A stretch of 64,000 bases of DNA from Knufia peltigerae (Eukaryota; Ascomycota; Eurotiomycetes; Chaetothyriales; Trichomeriaceae), in the NCBI GenBank assembly GCA_030247855.1, contig JAPDRN010000063.1, forward strand, positions 62,001-126,000. The letters are read 5' to 3'. The translations under genes were made by a program, and so were the position numbers. Below, in pieces: positions 1 through 12,268 of the stretch. Numbering within the stretch: position 1 is the stretch's first letter; the number at the start of each line of letters is the position of its first letter. Under the pieces are notes generated by a model. The model made no database searches. It was not told the DNA's origin and saw only the letters and a program-made list of their open reading frames with translations.

Positions 1-18
1 GATGAGTTTTTCCCCCAG

Positions 19-1461
19 ATACTACCAAAATATCCCCATCGTCCCAGCCGGAGAGCCATACACCACAGAAAATCTTCGATTTCACAGTACCCAACAGGCC
101 ATGGCCGATCTCGCATACTTTTCCCAACGGGTCCAGTTTCCGGGTCTCGAGCACAAGAACCTCACGGCCCCAAGCACTCCCTGGATCATCATCGGAGGTT
201 CCTACGCAGGGGTCATCTCGGCCTTCACTCGAATCCAATACCCCGATCTCTTCTGGGGAGGCATTTCCTCCTCCGGGGTGACCACGGCTGTTATCGACAA
301 TTGGCAGATGACCGACGTGGTTCGTCGTTACGGCCCCGACAAGTGCATCAGTACGATGCAACAACTGATGGCTTTGATGGACAATGTTTTTGAGAGTGGC
401 AACAAGACGGCCATGGACGACCTCATGACCGGGTTCAACGTGTCCACCTCGTCAAGTTATCCTGACCTCCAAGTGCTCTTGACTGGTACAGTTGCCGCGT
501 GGGAACAAGTTTGGAACCAACAAACCACCAAATTTGACGGTCAGTTTGATTGATGTGATTTGATCTTCATTTCCAAGCCGGGGGCGTCCTCCCCTCGACG
601 TCTCCCTCTCTGTCTGTCCTTTTTTTTTCCGTTGCAGTCTCTTCCCTATCCATCAACCACCTGCCTCACTCACTCACTCATTCGCGTTTCGTCTGACCAT
701 CCGACCATCTATCCACAGGTCCAACGTCATACTGCTCCGCCATCCTGAACAAAACCTACGCCACCGACGCCCCTGCATCCCTTCAAGCCACGACCCGAGC
801 CTTGTTACCCTTTGCCAACCACAGTGCGACCCCTGACCGGGAAGCGTTGTATTCGCCTTTGCTCAACGCCTTTATCTACGTCAGCAAGACGAACACCTTC
901 TGTGCGGGGAAGGTCGTCCAGCAGTGTTTGTTACTTGACGAACCCAGTCCCTTTGATTTTTTGAGCTGTACCGAATCGGGAGGGTTTGCCACCGGTTACA
1001 CCCCCGGAACCAAGGGTCACCCTTCAGCGTTACCCCTGGCCTCTCGCAGCTTGACCCCCGAATATTACTTGGACGCCTGTCACAAGAGGTACAACATCAC
1101 GTACGACCCTCGGACCGAATGGTACCAGCAGTACGGAGGGGTCAACATGTCCTACCCGCGCCTCGCACTTTCCACAGGCCAGTACGATTTTTACCGTCCC
1201 ATAGGTCCACTGGCGGAGTACGTCCCCGGCGACGGACATCCTCCGTACGTGCCAAACAACCGGATCAAGAGTAACGGTACGGACTCTGAACCTCAAATCG
1301 TCATCGCTGGTGGTTATCACGAGTGGGATTTTCCAGGGTTTTTGGCAAACGAGACCGACCACCCGGCCGTCCCGTCGGCGGTCCAGAATGCCAAAAACCG
1401 AGAAATCAAGGCTGTCAAATTATGGTTGGAAGAATTCAACAAGACTCACGCTCATTCTTAG
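19..1461 (+). CDS. Serine peptidase family S28 (prolyl carboxypeptidase-like), 3' part
   Basis: Secreted or lysosomal-type serine exopeptidase of family S28, expected to cut peptides after proline. Exons 19..539 and 719..1461; the 179-nt intron has donor GTCAGT and acceptor CCACAG, and the phase fits. The window opens inside the gene: bases 7-18 (T5, C5, AG) look like the end of an upstream intron, so an ATG at position 2 is not the start. The first residues, R-YYQNIP, match the family's EHRYYGxSxP block. The nucleophile motif GGSYAG has its Ser codon at 200-202; the later STGQYDFYRP and AGGYHEWDF segments supply the expected Asp and His. The visible part encodes about 420 residues, with several N-glycosylation sequons suggesting secretion. 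The N-terminus and signal peptide lie outside the window. The gene converges on the M20 peptidase downstream. Confidence 0.88.
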
Positions 1462-2194
1462 CAACCGGTATTAATGAAGCTCAACCTAGTCGAGTACAAC
1501 TCGAAGCGCTTCAGAGCTCTACTTGGCTCCTACCTGTACTACCGTCTACGTGCTGCACACTTTTTTTTAGTATTTGGTACTTGCACAGAATCATTACCCA
1601 AAGTACACGGGTTACCTTGGTTTCTATATAAATCTCATTGTCGCTTGTTTTCTCTAATTCTGTCTCTCTATCTCTCTCCCCATCCAAATGTCCCTGTGTA
1701 GTCAACCGTACAATTATTTCGGCAGATTGAGAGCTGGTGGGAGGATGTGGCAGCAACAACGTGAGCGAAAATCCTCGACTCGACCATTTTTTTTCTCGAC
1801 AGCATTATTAGCATGATCCATGAACACTTCTACCGAGAGTACGCGGCATGCCATTTTGCAGACAGAAGTCGACAGTCGACGTTCACACTTCGACCCAACT
1901 TGTGCCGTGTCAATGCCTTCAGAGATCGGCGTGTGTCCCGTCAATTCGGCTGGTGAGCGGATGGTGCTGCTTTCGACGAGCATGAGAGGCCGAGCACAAC
2001 TTCAATACAGTATCGAGGTGATTCAGATTGTCTTCCACAGATGTACAGACAGTGAGCAGTGAGCAGTGAGCACTGAAATGTCGGAATAAATCCAGCCTCA
2101 GCACGCTTTTCGATTTATCGTTTGTGGGTGTGGGTGTGGGTGTGGGTGTGTGTATGTTTTGTGAGTCAGGAGCAACGATGATATTTCTATCGAA
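1462..2194. other. Convergent intergenic region
   Basis: This separates the 3' ends of two peptidase genes. It holds a CT-rich stretch near 1630-1690, a short GTGAGCA direct repeat near 2050-2070, and a (TGTGGG)n microsatellite near 2122-2152. The short open frames here resemble no family I know and lack coding character, so I call no gene. Confidence 0.6.
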
Positions 2195-4154
2195 TCACCT
2201 TCTCACTTCATCCATCACCCTAATGAATTCGTGATAAAACTTGACCATTTCCAAAAGACCCGCGACCGGCATTCTTTCGTCGACCGTGTGCATACGGGTA
2301 CCTCTAGGGTCATGGCTCGCTCGCCACGGGGACATGCGGTATATCTGTGGCGACAAGTCCCAGTAGTATCGCGTGTCAGTGTTGCCTGGATTCGGTCAGC
2401 TGATCTTGTATCAAACTAGACACCGTTGACGGAGATGGGAGGGTGGGAAAACTTACCACTGAGTAATTCAGGAGCCACGACTACATTCTCGCCGAATACA
2501 CCTCTGATTGTGCCTGACAACCACCTGAAACATGCGTCGTCAGTGTCAGACACGGGTGAAGGGTCGAGCTCATAGGAGGCCACGAGTGTGAGGTCGCCGC
2601 AGTCGTTGGTCCCGTCCGTTCGCGTGGCGCCGTCCTCGTGGTTTTTGTGCATCCTCGCCCCAAAGGCGTTCAGGTTGAAGTTCCATCTTCGAGCCCACGG
2701 TGATAGTAACGAGACATAATGGTCTTTGACCACGTGTACCGAATCCTGGATCGCGATGCGATGGTTGACGAGGACCGTGGCATTCTCGGGTAAAGAATTG
2801 ACTTTTGACGACAAAAACTGGGTCAGCGAAAAGAGACCGCAACATCTTAACCAGACCGTCCCGACCAGGACCACTTACCTTTATCCCCACCTTGGACCAC
2901 GTCGATCGCAGTCGACGTCCTCACCATGGCCCGCCTTTCACGATCGTTGTCCAAGTACTCGAGCAACTTCCTAGATGACTGAGAACCGAGGATAGCCTCT
3001 CGCAGGTCGTCGGGCATGTTCTTGGATAAGAGTGCTGCTTGCCGCAGATAAATCAAAGTCGGGTTGTGACGAATAAGTTGGGACGGAAATGGATGGTCTT
3101 CAATCAACCTGATGGTCTGAGCCAAGAAGCCAACTATCGAAAGGGTTAGAAACTTGAGACTTGATCCATGTTGCGTGTTGGCATATTGACGACAACGTAC
3201 TCGCTGTATGATCCGGAGGAGTCGAAGAATGACCACCAGGCACGCTGACTTTGATGGTAACGTCCACATACCCCTTTTCGGCGGTCGCAGGTAGGGCAAA
3301 GTCAGTGCCGAAACGCTTTTCAATTCCAGCGATACCTTCATCGAACTAGGGTTGTGTTAGTGGTTTGGGATGCGACAATGTTTGCGTCCGTAACTTACGA
3401 TAAGCTCCATGCTGTCTTTGCCGTATCTTGCCAGTAGTGTGTCTGCAAGACAACGAGCACCGTAACTCTGATCTGCTCCACCTTCTTCATCGAAGCCGAC
3501 CGAGACGATCAACGTACGCTGAGGTTTGAAGTCGCAAGCGAGTAGACAATCGACGGCAGTGAGCATTGCGATGAGGTTGGACTTGTCGTCTTCTGATCCT
3601 CGACCCCAAATGAACTCTCCATCGTAGTAACCTGAAAAGGGAGGATAAGACCATTCACTTGTGGCTGATTGACCAGCAGGAACAACCTGAAGCCGTTACC
3701 AATAGTACCGGAGTGAGGAGCAAAGTCATATGTACTCACATCCGAATGGGCCATGAGAAGCATCGGCTTTAGGGTCTCATCCCAGCCTTGCCAAGTGTAC
3801 AGCAACGCATGTGTGCTGACAGTCTCGACGGTGAGAGCTTTATATCTTGAACGAGTAAGCATGTCAGTCGTTCATTCAGCACACACTCGAGAGTCAAGAC
3901 CCTTACACTCTAGGAAATGTCCTTTCGAGATAGTCCGAGAATTGATAGAAGATATCCCACCGAGGGTCCTCGCCGACCGGATCCATACCATCATATGCTA
4001 TGGTCGGTATTTGCACTGCACCGGATAGTCGATGAGCAACCTCGTTTTGGAAGTCTTTTGAGTTGAATAGTGTACCAACATTGTGCTGTGTGATATCCTG
4101 ACGCCTCCTCGGGTGCATGACCGGAGGCTGCAAGGAACGTCTTTTCAAAACCAT
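2195..4154 (-). CDS. M20 metallopeptidase, carboxypeptidase S (CPS1)-like
   Basis: Di-zinc exopeptidase of the M20 family, closest by motif to vacuolar carboxypeptidase S (Gly-X carboxypeptidase). Seven exons on the minus strand: 3907..4154, 3740..3845, 3399..3686, 3201..3345, 2879..3133, 2457..2801, 2195..2385. All phases agree and the product is 525 aa. Motifs run in family order: LSGAVQIPT near the N-terminus, LLMAHSD (metal His/Asp), WGRGSEDDKSNLI (bridging Asp), GFDEEGG (catalytic and metal Glu), PGGHSS, GNTDTRYYW, and GTRMHTVDERMPV with the last metal His. No transmembrane anchor, as in yeast Cps1, is visible before the chosen ATG. The frame stays open upstream for about 25 codons without another ATG, so an unseen first exon is possible. 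Role in peptide turnover is inferred from the family. Confidence 0.9.
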
Positions 4155-5938
4155 GTTGCCGACTTTGTGATGTGATGCTCCAGGTTCAATTCCAGGTACT
4201 TTTGAAACAGAATGTATATATTCAAGTGGTGAGATGATTGCGTATGATATGGTGAATCTCGAAAGGCGGGGTGTTTATCGATTTCATGGTCAGGCTGGAG
4301 GTGCTACGTGAGGTGAGGAAGTGGGAATGAGACCGTTGACAGGATTGTCAGGACATCAATACAACAGAGAAAACAAAAGAGAGACAGGAACAGGAACAGG
4401 AAAACTCCGACTTCATCCAAACCGGCTCGAGAAGCTCAAAAGGTGGAACGGTTGATTGAATCATCACTGTGGGAGGATGTGGTGCTTTCACTCGCCTGCA
4501 AACAACATCGTTCGACTTTGACTACCTTTTTGGTATCTAATCCCATCGGGCAGCATTCCAGTTCGTGTAGGTGAGTCGGCAATTGGCTCTGTAAAGTCTG
4601 AAGTGGAGAGAGAGAAAAGAGCATCCATCGTAGGATCCAGCCGTGCATAATTAATTATTCTAGTGCGAGGAGAATTTTATGTATAGGAAAAAGAAAGAGA
4701 AGCCAAATAACGACTGAACTACTCGATATCGGTTAGTTACACCATTCCATCCCTCAGACGTCTGTCGCACAATTCTCCCATGAAATACCCGATCGGGCAG
4801 GTGGCGACACATAGTACCATAGCTTCATGTTGAATCTTTGATCCTGATTCCGGCCTTGCGGACTTTGGTGCTGGGACTCTCTTCACAATGTCCTGTTCAA
4901 GTCTAGTCTCGTTCATTCGAAAGCGGCCCCATTTCACCAAATGCTCCACGTCTGCCGTGTCAAGGATATGCTTGCAACACCCTGGCAAGACCAACATGTG
5001 TGTGATCTGCCACATGAAGAGAACGCCGCGTTCATCGAGATGCATACGCAGGTTCTCAGACCTACCCAGTAACTGTCTCGGCGAGGATGCTGGCAGAACA
5101 TGAACAAGTACGAGGGAGGTAGTTCTGCTCAATGCTGGATAGTAAGTGCATCGAAATCAAGTCTTCGGCCCGGCCTTGTTGTGCCAGCCGAAAGGGCGAG
5201 ATGATACCGCACCATTGAAGCCCAAGAGAATCTTACGGGCCAATTGCCGCAGACGTGCTGCATGTTGACAATGATTTGTATTATCGAACGTAACCAGCGA
5301 GGATCTTGAATACCTCATCTAGCGACCTGCCCGACACTAAGCACTCTCAACCCGATAAGAAGTGCATTTGTACCCTCGAGTCAGTGTAAAGGGCATGTTT
5401 GAAGCCATGCGAGAAGCAGTAAGACTCTGACATCCACTGGACAGCACACACGCTCCAGGGCATGCACATCGCGGACTGGGACGTGGGTATTCACATGTCA
5501 TCGGTTGTCGCCATCTAGCTTCGAATCCCGCCAAAGCGCGTTCATAGATGACAGAGTAATATGCAATAGCATACTTGTACAAGGTGATCCCGACATGTAG
5601 CACTTCATACGTGCTCAAAATACCCTCAGACGGACACAGAAAGGGAATAGACAATGAAGGTCCAATTGTGATAACACCATTCCGTCCTCCCAAAACGCAG
5701 CAGGATTGGCACCAAATCATGTCGCTCTCCACACATCAGCCAGCGAGTGGCATGTTCAGGCCATGCATGAAGAACCGCACCCTGTTACCCCACCACTTTG
5801 ACCCTCGGGTCCACGAGCCGGTTTGCAGCCGGGCAATCCCCTGCCGAAATGGTGTATTGATTGACGGCTGTAGCGATTGAGGCGTCCAGGAGACCAGCGC
5901 AGCATCACTTCCAAAGTCAAGAAAGATGTCTGCGCACC
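4155..5938. other. Intergenic, no confident gene
   Basis: About 1.8 kb between the M20 peptidase start and the stop of the zinc-cluster factor. Two minus-strand open frames of 131 codons (4737..5132 and 5337..5732) are the only notable reading frames. The first contains a fairly protein-like stretch (VEHLVKWGRFRMNETRLEQD), but I recognise no family and could not join the two with convincing splice sites. It could be a lineage-specific gene or chance. Confidence 0.4.
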
Positions 5939-7610
5939 TCACACGGCCACGATTTGTTTCCCGTTGGCGCTGTACTGACGCGCCAGCTGGAGCCAATCGC
6001 CATGTCCGTTCGACCAAAGGTCTTTCAAGAAATGAAGCACTTCTAGATAGTGCTTGAAGCCCATGTCTTTAGCAATGTCTTCGTACAAGCTTGCTATGAA
6101 TACTTGTCTTTCTTGGTTGCCACCACACTCTGTGCCGGCAATTAGCACTGGCCACGGCAAATTTTGCATGCATGAATGCCGGTTTTCTAGCTGATGTAAT
6201 CGCTCGAACAACATGTTGGTAGATATGGAGATATCTAAAGCATCAACTTTCCCTCTGAAAATGCTTCTGTAAGTGTACAACAGGGCAGCATGATGATATA
6301 TGTCCACAATGCGGACAAAATCGTGTCTTCTCTCGTCCCATGCCAATTCGAGAAGTCCGGCAGCCATGAGTGTTGAGCCCCGAGCTAACTCGAACCTTGC
6401 ACGAGCCTCAACCGGCGTGATGGGAGGCTCGATCAAGCTGGATACTTTCGATGGCCCAGAATCATCAATTTGACGCGAAAAAACTGTTACCTGGTGCAAA
6501 AGACCGAGATATTCGGAGAAGATGAGGTTGGCATGGCTAGGAGCAGGTCGTATCACCTCACGAGTACTCATAAACGAGGTGGTGCAGGCAAGAATGTCGT
6601 AAATGGAAAGCTGGTTGCGCAGAAAATTGAACAGATCGTTGCTCTCCCGATTTGTAGTTGCGAGCGCGTTCACCAAGGTACGAGCGGCCTGCCTATGTGA
6701 GTCGGCAGCTGTGGCGCCGGTCTCCGACTCGGCCATTTCATAAGATGCAAGTGTGAGCATGGAGGCGAGCATCCACACCGCGGTGTCCACGTCGATTTCG
6801 CTGTTCAAATCATACCCAGCAGCCAAGCGGCTGGTGACCTGCCGAATCTGGGTTGAAATCATCGAGACGGCTGCATCGCGTGCTCTAGCCGAGAAGCTAG
6901 ATTCTATATTAGTGGTGACGGCAAGATGCTGTGCTGAAATGGCGAGGATGGCCAAGAGGAGAACTGGCTGGCGGTTAGCCAAAGGGAGGACCAGCTTTCG
7001 ATATTCGTTTCGCTCGGAATCTATCCACACCATCAATCCTGCAATGTTCTTGTCATAGTGATACAGAAGTCGAGCCCTTGTAGCAGGGTCAGGGAAGTCT
7101 GGAAATAGCATCTCCAGCGGATCTATCCCTGATATGCCACGGAAAATGCCATCTGCTTCAGGGGATTTGGTGGAAGTGGGTGAGACTGAAGCCTTGAGAG
7201 TACTGGACTTGGTCGGCCTTTCGATATCTGGTGCTGTTCGACCTTTGAGATGGCCACGAACTGCAATGCCATTGGCCCAACGCCAACGAGGTCCATAACC
7301 AGGACAAGTTAGACCTTTTTTCGAGCATTTGGCGCATGTAGGCAGGGATCTATCGCATCGGATTCTCCGCCTGACCTGGAAATCGGCACACAGTTAGGCT
7401 AAGAACGAACCCGAATTGGCCACACTGGGGCGTCTCATCAAAACTATTGCTTACACAAGTTGGGCAATCTTGGACAAGTCAGTGACTGAGGACACGAATC
7501 CTGCGTTTACGATTACCTTGTGACCCAGTGCCTGAAGAGTTCGGCTGTTTGGGTGGCGTAATCTCTTCCCGCGAATTTTCCAGGTTTGATGGCGATGGAT
7601 TAGTTGCCAT
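5939..7610 (-). CDS. Zn(II)2Cys6 fungal transcription factor
   Basis: DNA-binding transcription regulator of the fungal binuclear zinc-cluster type. Exons on the minus strand: 7517..7610, a 14-nt micro-exon 7455..7468, and 5939..7375. The product is 514 aa. The spliced N-terminus contains CPTCVRRRIRCDRSLPTCAK followed by C-SKKGLT-C, a full six-cysteine cluster at about residues 34-60 with the usual basic residues. The second intron interrupts the motif right after the second Cys. The remaining ~400 residues form the alpha-helical regulatory region typical of these factors, without a separate recognisable enzyme domain. It is divergent from the permease gene at 8575, and the 964-bp shared spacer makes that permease a natural candidate target; this is inference. 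The start ATG at 7610 is the first in frame and gives a Ser/Pro-rich leader. Confidence 0.85.
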
Positions 7611-8574
7611 AGCGCAAGAAACGTGGCTTCATACCGACACTGCGAAGGACAGTGAGCTCTCAGACAATATTGGACTGCGGCAAGGTGGAGGATGATGAAG
7701 ATGATGTCGTCATGATCTGTGACCAGATGGCACAGTTCATCGCCGCCATTGTCAACGTGCTGTTCCTTCAGCTGAGTCGAAGCATGGTGGGCAAGAAGCG
7801 AATCGACAACACACGCGCGCGGGATGGAACAAGGATAATCCGAGAGGGGTAGATGACTAATGCCGGTGCTCCAGGTCATTGAGTGCGCTGTCGCGAATTG
7901 AGGTTTGTTCTGTTTGACGTCCGATGTCAAGCCTAATGGTTCTGTCCATTCCTCTTATTTCCAACGGAGTCGTTGGGACACGCTCGGGAAGTCGGATGCT
8001 TGAGGTTATCGCGACACATCCGTTCTGGACCCAACACGCTCTATTTTTCCCGGACAATCTTGCTCGAGGAAGATAGTATGTTCACAGAATGGATCATACT
8101 AACACCAAAAGAAGGCATTGCCGCGAGAGAAATGCTGCTTGCCTCGCGCGGACTGAAAAAGATGCCACTAATGATATCAATCGATATTTCTTTACTTTCC
8201 AGTGGAAGCCATTCGCTGTCTTTGACAGAAATTCCCGTCTTGCAAAATGATCTCGCAAGATGGCCCGTCGCTGTGGTACTAACGAGGAAATGCTGCTTCT
8301 GTGGACCGAAGCCGCTAATCCCATATTGGTTGTAGGATTGAGATACGGGCTCAGCCGTCAGAATCATCTCACGGCTTCTGGTGCAGAACTTCGAGAAGTT
8401 TGGTACTTCTACTCGGGTTTTCCTGGAGCCAATATCTCTGAGGCTTGTCTTCTTCCTTCTCTGATGAAGGAGACTCTCTTGTTCATGTATTGCTGCCATC
8501 GTTGTTCTCTATTGTAGGAGAACGGAAACGATACCCGGTCTTACCTCAGCAATCCTCTGTTCTCTAACATCGAC
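7611..8574. promoter_or_regulatory. Divergent promoter region, transcription factor / permease
   Basis: Holds the 5' regions of the zinc-cluster factor (minus) and the permease (plus). Frames of 60-159 codons occur on both strands, but none shows family motifs. I could not assign a specific binding site. Confidence 0.5.
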
Positions 8575-10585
8575 ATGGAAACCAAGGACGAAAGCTCAAA
8601 TCATGGCAGTGATGAGGACCGACTCATCAGCCTCGGGCACAAGCCTGAGCTCAGAAGGACATACACCTTCTGGAGTCGTAAGCCATGCTACGATTGGCCT
8701 CCACGGTGATCAGACTAACCAGTCCCCTTAGTGATGGCATATCAGACGACAATTTTATGTTCCTGGTCATGTAACATTGTGATGTTTTATTATATATTCA
8801 CTTTGGGAGGTCCTGTCAGCCTCGTTTGGGGAACGTAAGTTCTGAAGATTGATCTGCATTATGGAACGATGCTGACTGTTGCAATCTTTCAGTGTTGTCG
8901 TGACCACCGGACAGATCTTTGTCATGGCATCGCTGGCCGAGTACTGCTCAATATGGCCTACGGCCGGAGGACAGCAGTTCTACACCCAAGTATGACTTCT
9001 GTCGAGTTCTAGACAACGCAACTAACAGTAGAATAGGTTGTTGCACCAGAGAAATTCCGACGATTCCTGTCCTATGTGGTTGGCTGGTGCGTCTTGGTGG
9101 GCGAGATCTCGACAAGCAGCAGCTGCGCCTTGAACAGCGCAGAAATAGTGTCCGCACTCGTGGAGATAATTCATCCAGAGGTTGACTGGAAGGTGATGAG
9201 CAGAAAGTTTTCCTGTAGGCCGTTCATGTGACTGACATTTCTAGCCCTACATGACATGGTTGATATACACAGGCTTCCTTGTGGCTCCTGCCGTGTCCAA
9301 TCTGATGCCCCGATACCTTCCAGCCTTGCAAATTTTCGGTGCCGCTTTCAACATCGGCAATGGACTGATCTGGGCCATCGTTTTCTTGGTGATGGCCGAC
9401 AAGAACAGCGCAAAGTTTGTCTTCACAGAATTCCTCAATACATCGGGGTGGAAATCCACCGGCTGGGTCTTCATCTTGTCGATGTATGTTCCAATCTATG
9501 GATTGTACGGAACAGATGGTGTAATGCATTGTAAGGACGCCGGCGAAAAGTCTCGCAACGTTGATTCTAGCTAACTCGGGGGTAGTGGTTGAAGAAATGA
9601 AGAATGCTTCTCGTGATGCTCCCGTAAGTTTGCACATGGACACTCTTTTTTCGCCAAACTAAACATGATCTAGCGGGTGATGGTATGGTCGATGGTTTGG
9701 GCTGGTGTTACCGCATGGCTTTCAGCTATCGTTATGTGCTTGACCGTCGGTCCTCATTGGGAAGATTATCTTCAGGCCACCTCTTCCTACGTTGTGAGTA
9801 TGATCCTGTGCAAGCTTATCTAGGTGTTCTGACTATCCCGCAGGCTTGGTTCATGGATGTCTTGGATTCAACGTACGGTGGCGGCATTTGGTGTGCCATC
9901 ATGATGATGGGTCTGAATGTGAGTGGTTCTTATACGAGTTTCTCACCATGACTGACTCAGAATCTAGTATCTCATCATCGTGAACATGAACACGGCTGGG
10001 TCTCGATTGGCATGGTCCATGGCTCGAGATCGTGCCTTCCCCTTCTCAGAATACTTCGCTCAAGTCAGCAAACGATTCGCAATGCCACTACGAGCTATGG
10101 TGGGCGTCATTGTACTGAACCTTCTGGCCGGGTTGCTGGTTCTTGGGAGCAAATTGGCTTTCTACGCCATCATCTCAGGTGGTGGTGTTGCACTTCAGGT
10201 CTCATACTGCGTACCAATATTGTGCGTGGTGTTGAGAGGACGAAAGATTCTCCCTCCCCGGCCCTACTTTGACCTTGGACGGTGGGGCTACACTGTGAAC
10301 ATTGTTTCTTTACTGTGGAGCGTTGTTGTAATCTTGTTCTATATCTTCCCACAATATGTGCCCGTGGCTGGAGATATTGCAAATATGAACTGGGCCATTG
10401 CAATCCTCGGCGGGATAGTGTTGCTGTGTGGGCTTTACTGGGTTTGGAAAGGGAGACATGAGTACCTGGTCTTCAGCAACTCCGTTCTCGATGACAATGT
10501 GATTATCCATGGGAGTGCTGCGGTAAGCGGCCGGAATGCAGTTGATGCCTTTGGACAGCCGGCCCAGGACACCAAGAATCCCTGA
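8575..10585 (+). CDS. Amino acid/choline transporter family permease (GABA permease-like)
   Basis: Membrane permease of the APC superfamily, the group that includes yeast Uga4 (GABA) and Hnm1 (choline). Nine exons: 8575..8677, 8732..8834, 8893..8989, 9037..9192, 9245..9530, 9586..9623, 9674..9793, 9844..9918, 9968..10585. All phases close and the product is 531 aa. The spliced protein shows FTLGGPVSLVWGTVV near the first membrane segment, WPTAGGQQFYTQVVAPEKF, GWKSTGWVFILSMYVPIYGL, and the family hallmark RLAWSMARDRAFPFSEYF. About 12 hydrophobic segments can be followed through the joined exons. Plasma membrane location and import of GABA, choline or a related amine are inferred; sequence alone does not fix the substrate. 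It lies divergent from a zinc-cluster factor and upstream of OGG1. Confidence 0.88.
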
Positions 10586-11023
10586 TGGTCTACTCGCTTA
10601 CGACCAGACGCAGCAGAGGCGGCATGTACAAATGCATTATTGTTGATGCAACTTATCGAAAATAGCTAGAAGTAAACAAGGGTTTTCATGTTCCTATTGG
10701 GCTCGCCTGAAAGAGGCTGCCTCGCTGTTTTGACTACACTCTGCTCCGTGCGCCTGAGCCGACCCTTACCAGCACATACTTGTACGTGTAAATAGTCACC
10801 AGGTACGGAGTACCTCTACGATGCTCTAGGCACCTTTTAGTTCTCGTCGCGTAATTAACGCGTGCGGGACAAGTCGACGCGGGGAAGTGGCCAAGGGGCA
10901 ATTCATGGAATTTCGGGGCATTTCACTTAATGGCAATTAGATTTTAAGCCTGAGAATCCCAACTCGCTTTCTAGAGGCATAAATGAAAGCCCGCCGTGTT
11001 TCAATACGGAACAAGAATTAAAA
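10586..11023. other. Intergenic between permease and OGG1
   Basis: Holds the permease 3' region and the OGG1 promoter. It contains a GTACGGAGTAC element at 10803-10813, one of several copies of this word in gene-free parts of the window. No gene is seen. Confidence 0.55.
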
Positions 11024-12268
11024 ATGACGAGGATAACAGAGTGGCGGAAGCTGCCTATCTCCCTGAATGAGTTATGCATTGCAACCACTCTTCGATGCGG
11101 GCAGTCCTTTCGATGGCGGCAATGCGAGGACGACAGTTGGGCCTGTACACTTCGCGGTCGCATTGTCCAATTGTCGCAAGATACAAGTCACGTACAATAC
11201 CGATCGATATGGCCTGCTGCCATGGATACTCCTCCGACACCTCCTGCTTCGATACCCCCGACCGTCTCAGATGAGGACGAAACGGACGACACAAAAGACC
11301 TTCTCCAACACTACCTGAACCTAGAACCCAACCTTGAGACGTTATACACGCAGTGGTCGGCCTCAGATCCAAATTTTAGAAAGAAGGCACCGAAATTTAC
11401 TGGCGTACGAATATTACGGCAAGACGCATGGGAAGCGCTGATCGGGTTCATTTGCAGCAGTAACAACAATATCATTCGAATATCACAGATGGTAGAGAAG
11501 CTATGCACGCACTACGGGCCATACATTGGGACGTTAGACGGCCGGCGGTATCACGACTTCCCACACCCATCGTCTTTGACGGGCAAGAATGTCGAAGCTC
11601 ACCTCCGAGAGCTAGGCTTTGGCTATCGGGCAAAGTACATCTACCAGACGGCGAAGATGATAGCCGAAGATCACGAGGAAGGCTGGCTGGAAAACCTGCG
11701 CAACCCTGAAAGCCCAGCTTATGGTGGAAAGGCGTCGCCTGCGGGAGAAATGAAACCTGAAGGACGAGATGGGTATCGGGAGGCGCACGAACAGCTTCTT
11801 AGTTTACAAGGGGTCGGTCCCAAAGTCGCAGACTGTGTCTGTCTGATGGGACTAGGCTGGGGAGAGGCTGTGCCCGTGGACACCCATGTCTGGCAGATTG
11901 CGCAACGGGACTACAAATTTGGAAAGGGGAAGCACAGCAGCTTGACGAAAGCGACCTATGATGCCGTAGCCAACCATTTCCGCAAACTCTGGGGTAAAGA
12001 GGCTGGATGGGCGCACAGTGTACTCTTCACAGCCGACTTGAGGACATTTGCCGAGCGGCTGACCACCAAGGTCGAAACAAGCATAAAAGAAGGTTCGCCA
12101 AACGGAAAGGAGCCTTTGGTCGATCGGAAAGAGACTGTGCAACGCGTCACAGTCAAGCGCGAACTTGAAGATGAAGATGAACCGCAGACCAAAGTTGAGA
12201 TTGAGGAGGAGGTGGTGGTGAAGGTGACGAGTGGGAGTGGGAGGGTCAAACGTACGAGGCGAGGGTGA
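11024..12268 (+). CDS. OGG1: 8-oxoguanine DNA glycosylase/lyase (OGG1)
   Basis: Base-excision repair enzyme that removes 8-oxoguanine opposite cytosine and nicks the abasic site. Single exon, 414 aa. The N-terminus has the OGG_N-type pattern (LRCGQSFRWRQ). The helix-hairpin-helix/GPD module is intact: FICSSNNNIIRI, then LLSLQGVGPKVADCVCLMGL with the catalytic Lys at residue 267, then VPVDTHV with the essential Asp at residue 286. The C-terminal 60 residues are acidic and end in a basic KRTRRG run, which may help nuclear targeting. Its length is a little above that of yeast Ogg1 (376 aa), owing mainly to this tail and an insert near residues 70-85. A nuclear or mitochondrial site of action is inferred from the family. 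Confidence 0.96.
   Translation: MTRITEWRKLPISLNELCIATTLRCGQSFRWRQCEDDSWACTLRGRIVQLSQDTSHVQYRSIWPAAMDTPPTPPASIPPTVSDEDETDDTKDLLQHYLNLEPNLETLYTQWSASDPNFRKKAPKFTGVRILRQDAWEALIGFICSSNNNIIRISQMVEKLCTHYGPYIGTLDGRRYHDFPHPSSLTGKNVEAHLRELGFGYRAKYIYQTAKMIAEDHEEGWLENLRNPESPAYGGKASPAGEMKPEGRDGYREAHEQLLSLQGVGPKVADCVCLMGLGWGEAVPVDTHVWQIAQRDYKFGKGKHSSLTKATYDAVANHFRKLWGKEAGWAHSVLFTADLRTFAERLTTKVETSIKEGSPNGKEPLVDRKETVQRVTVKRELEDEDEPQTKVEIEEEVVVKVTSGSGRVKRTRRG

Noticed and set aside
2..18. ATG at position 2 as start of the S28 peptidase
   Set aside because: Bases 7-18 read as polypyrimidine tract plus AG, and the family block EHRYYGxSxP begins right after it; the true start is upstream of the window.
5516..5545. 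tRNA-like B box (CTTCGAATCCC)
   Set aside because: The flanking bases cannot form a T-arm stem and no A box or acceptor stem is present.
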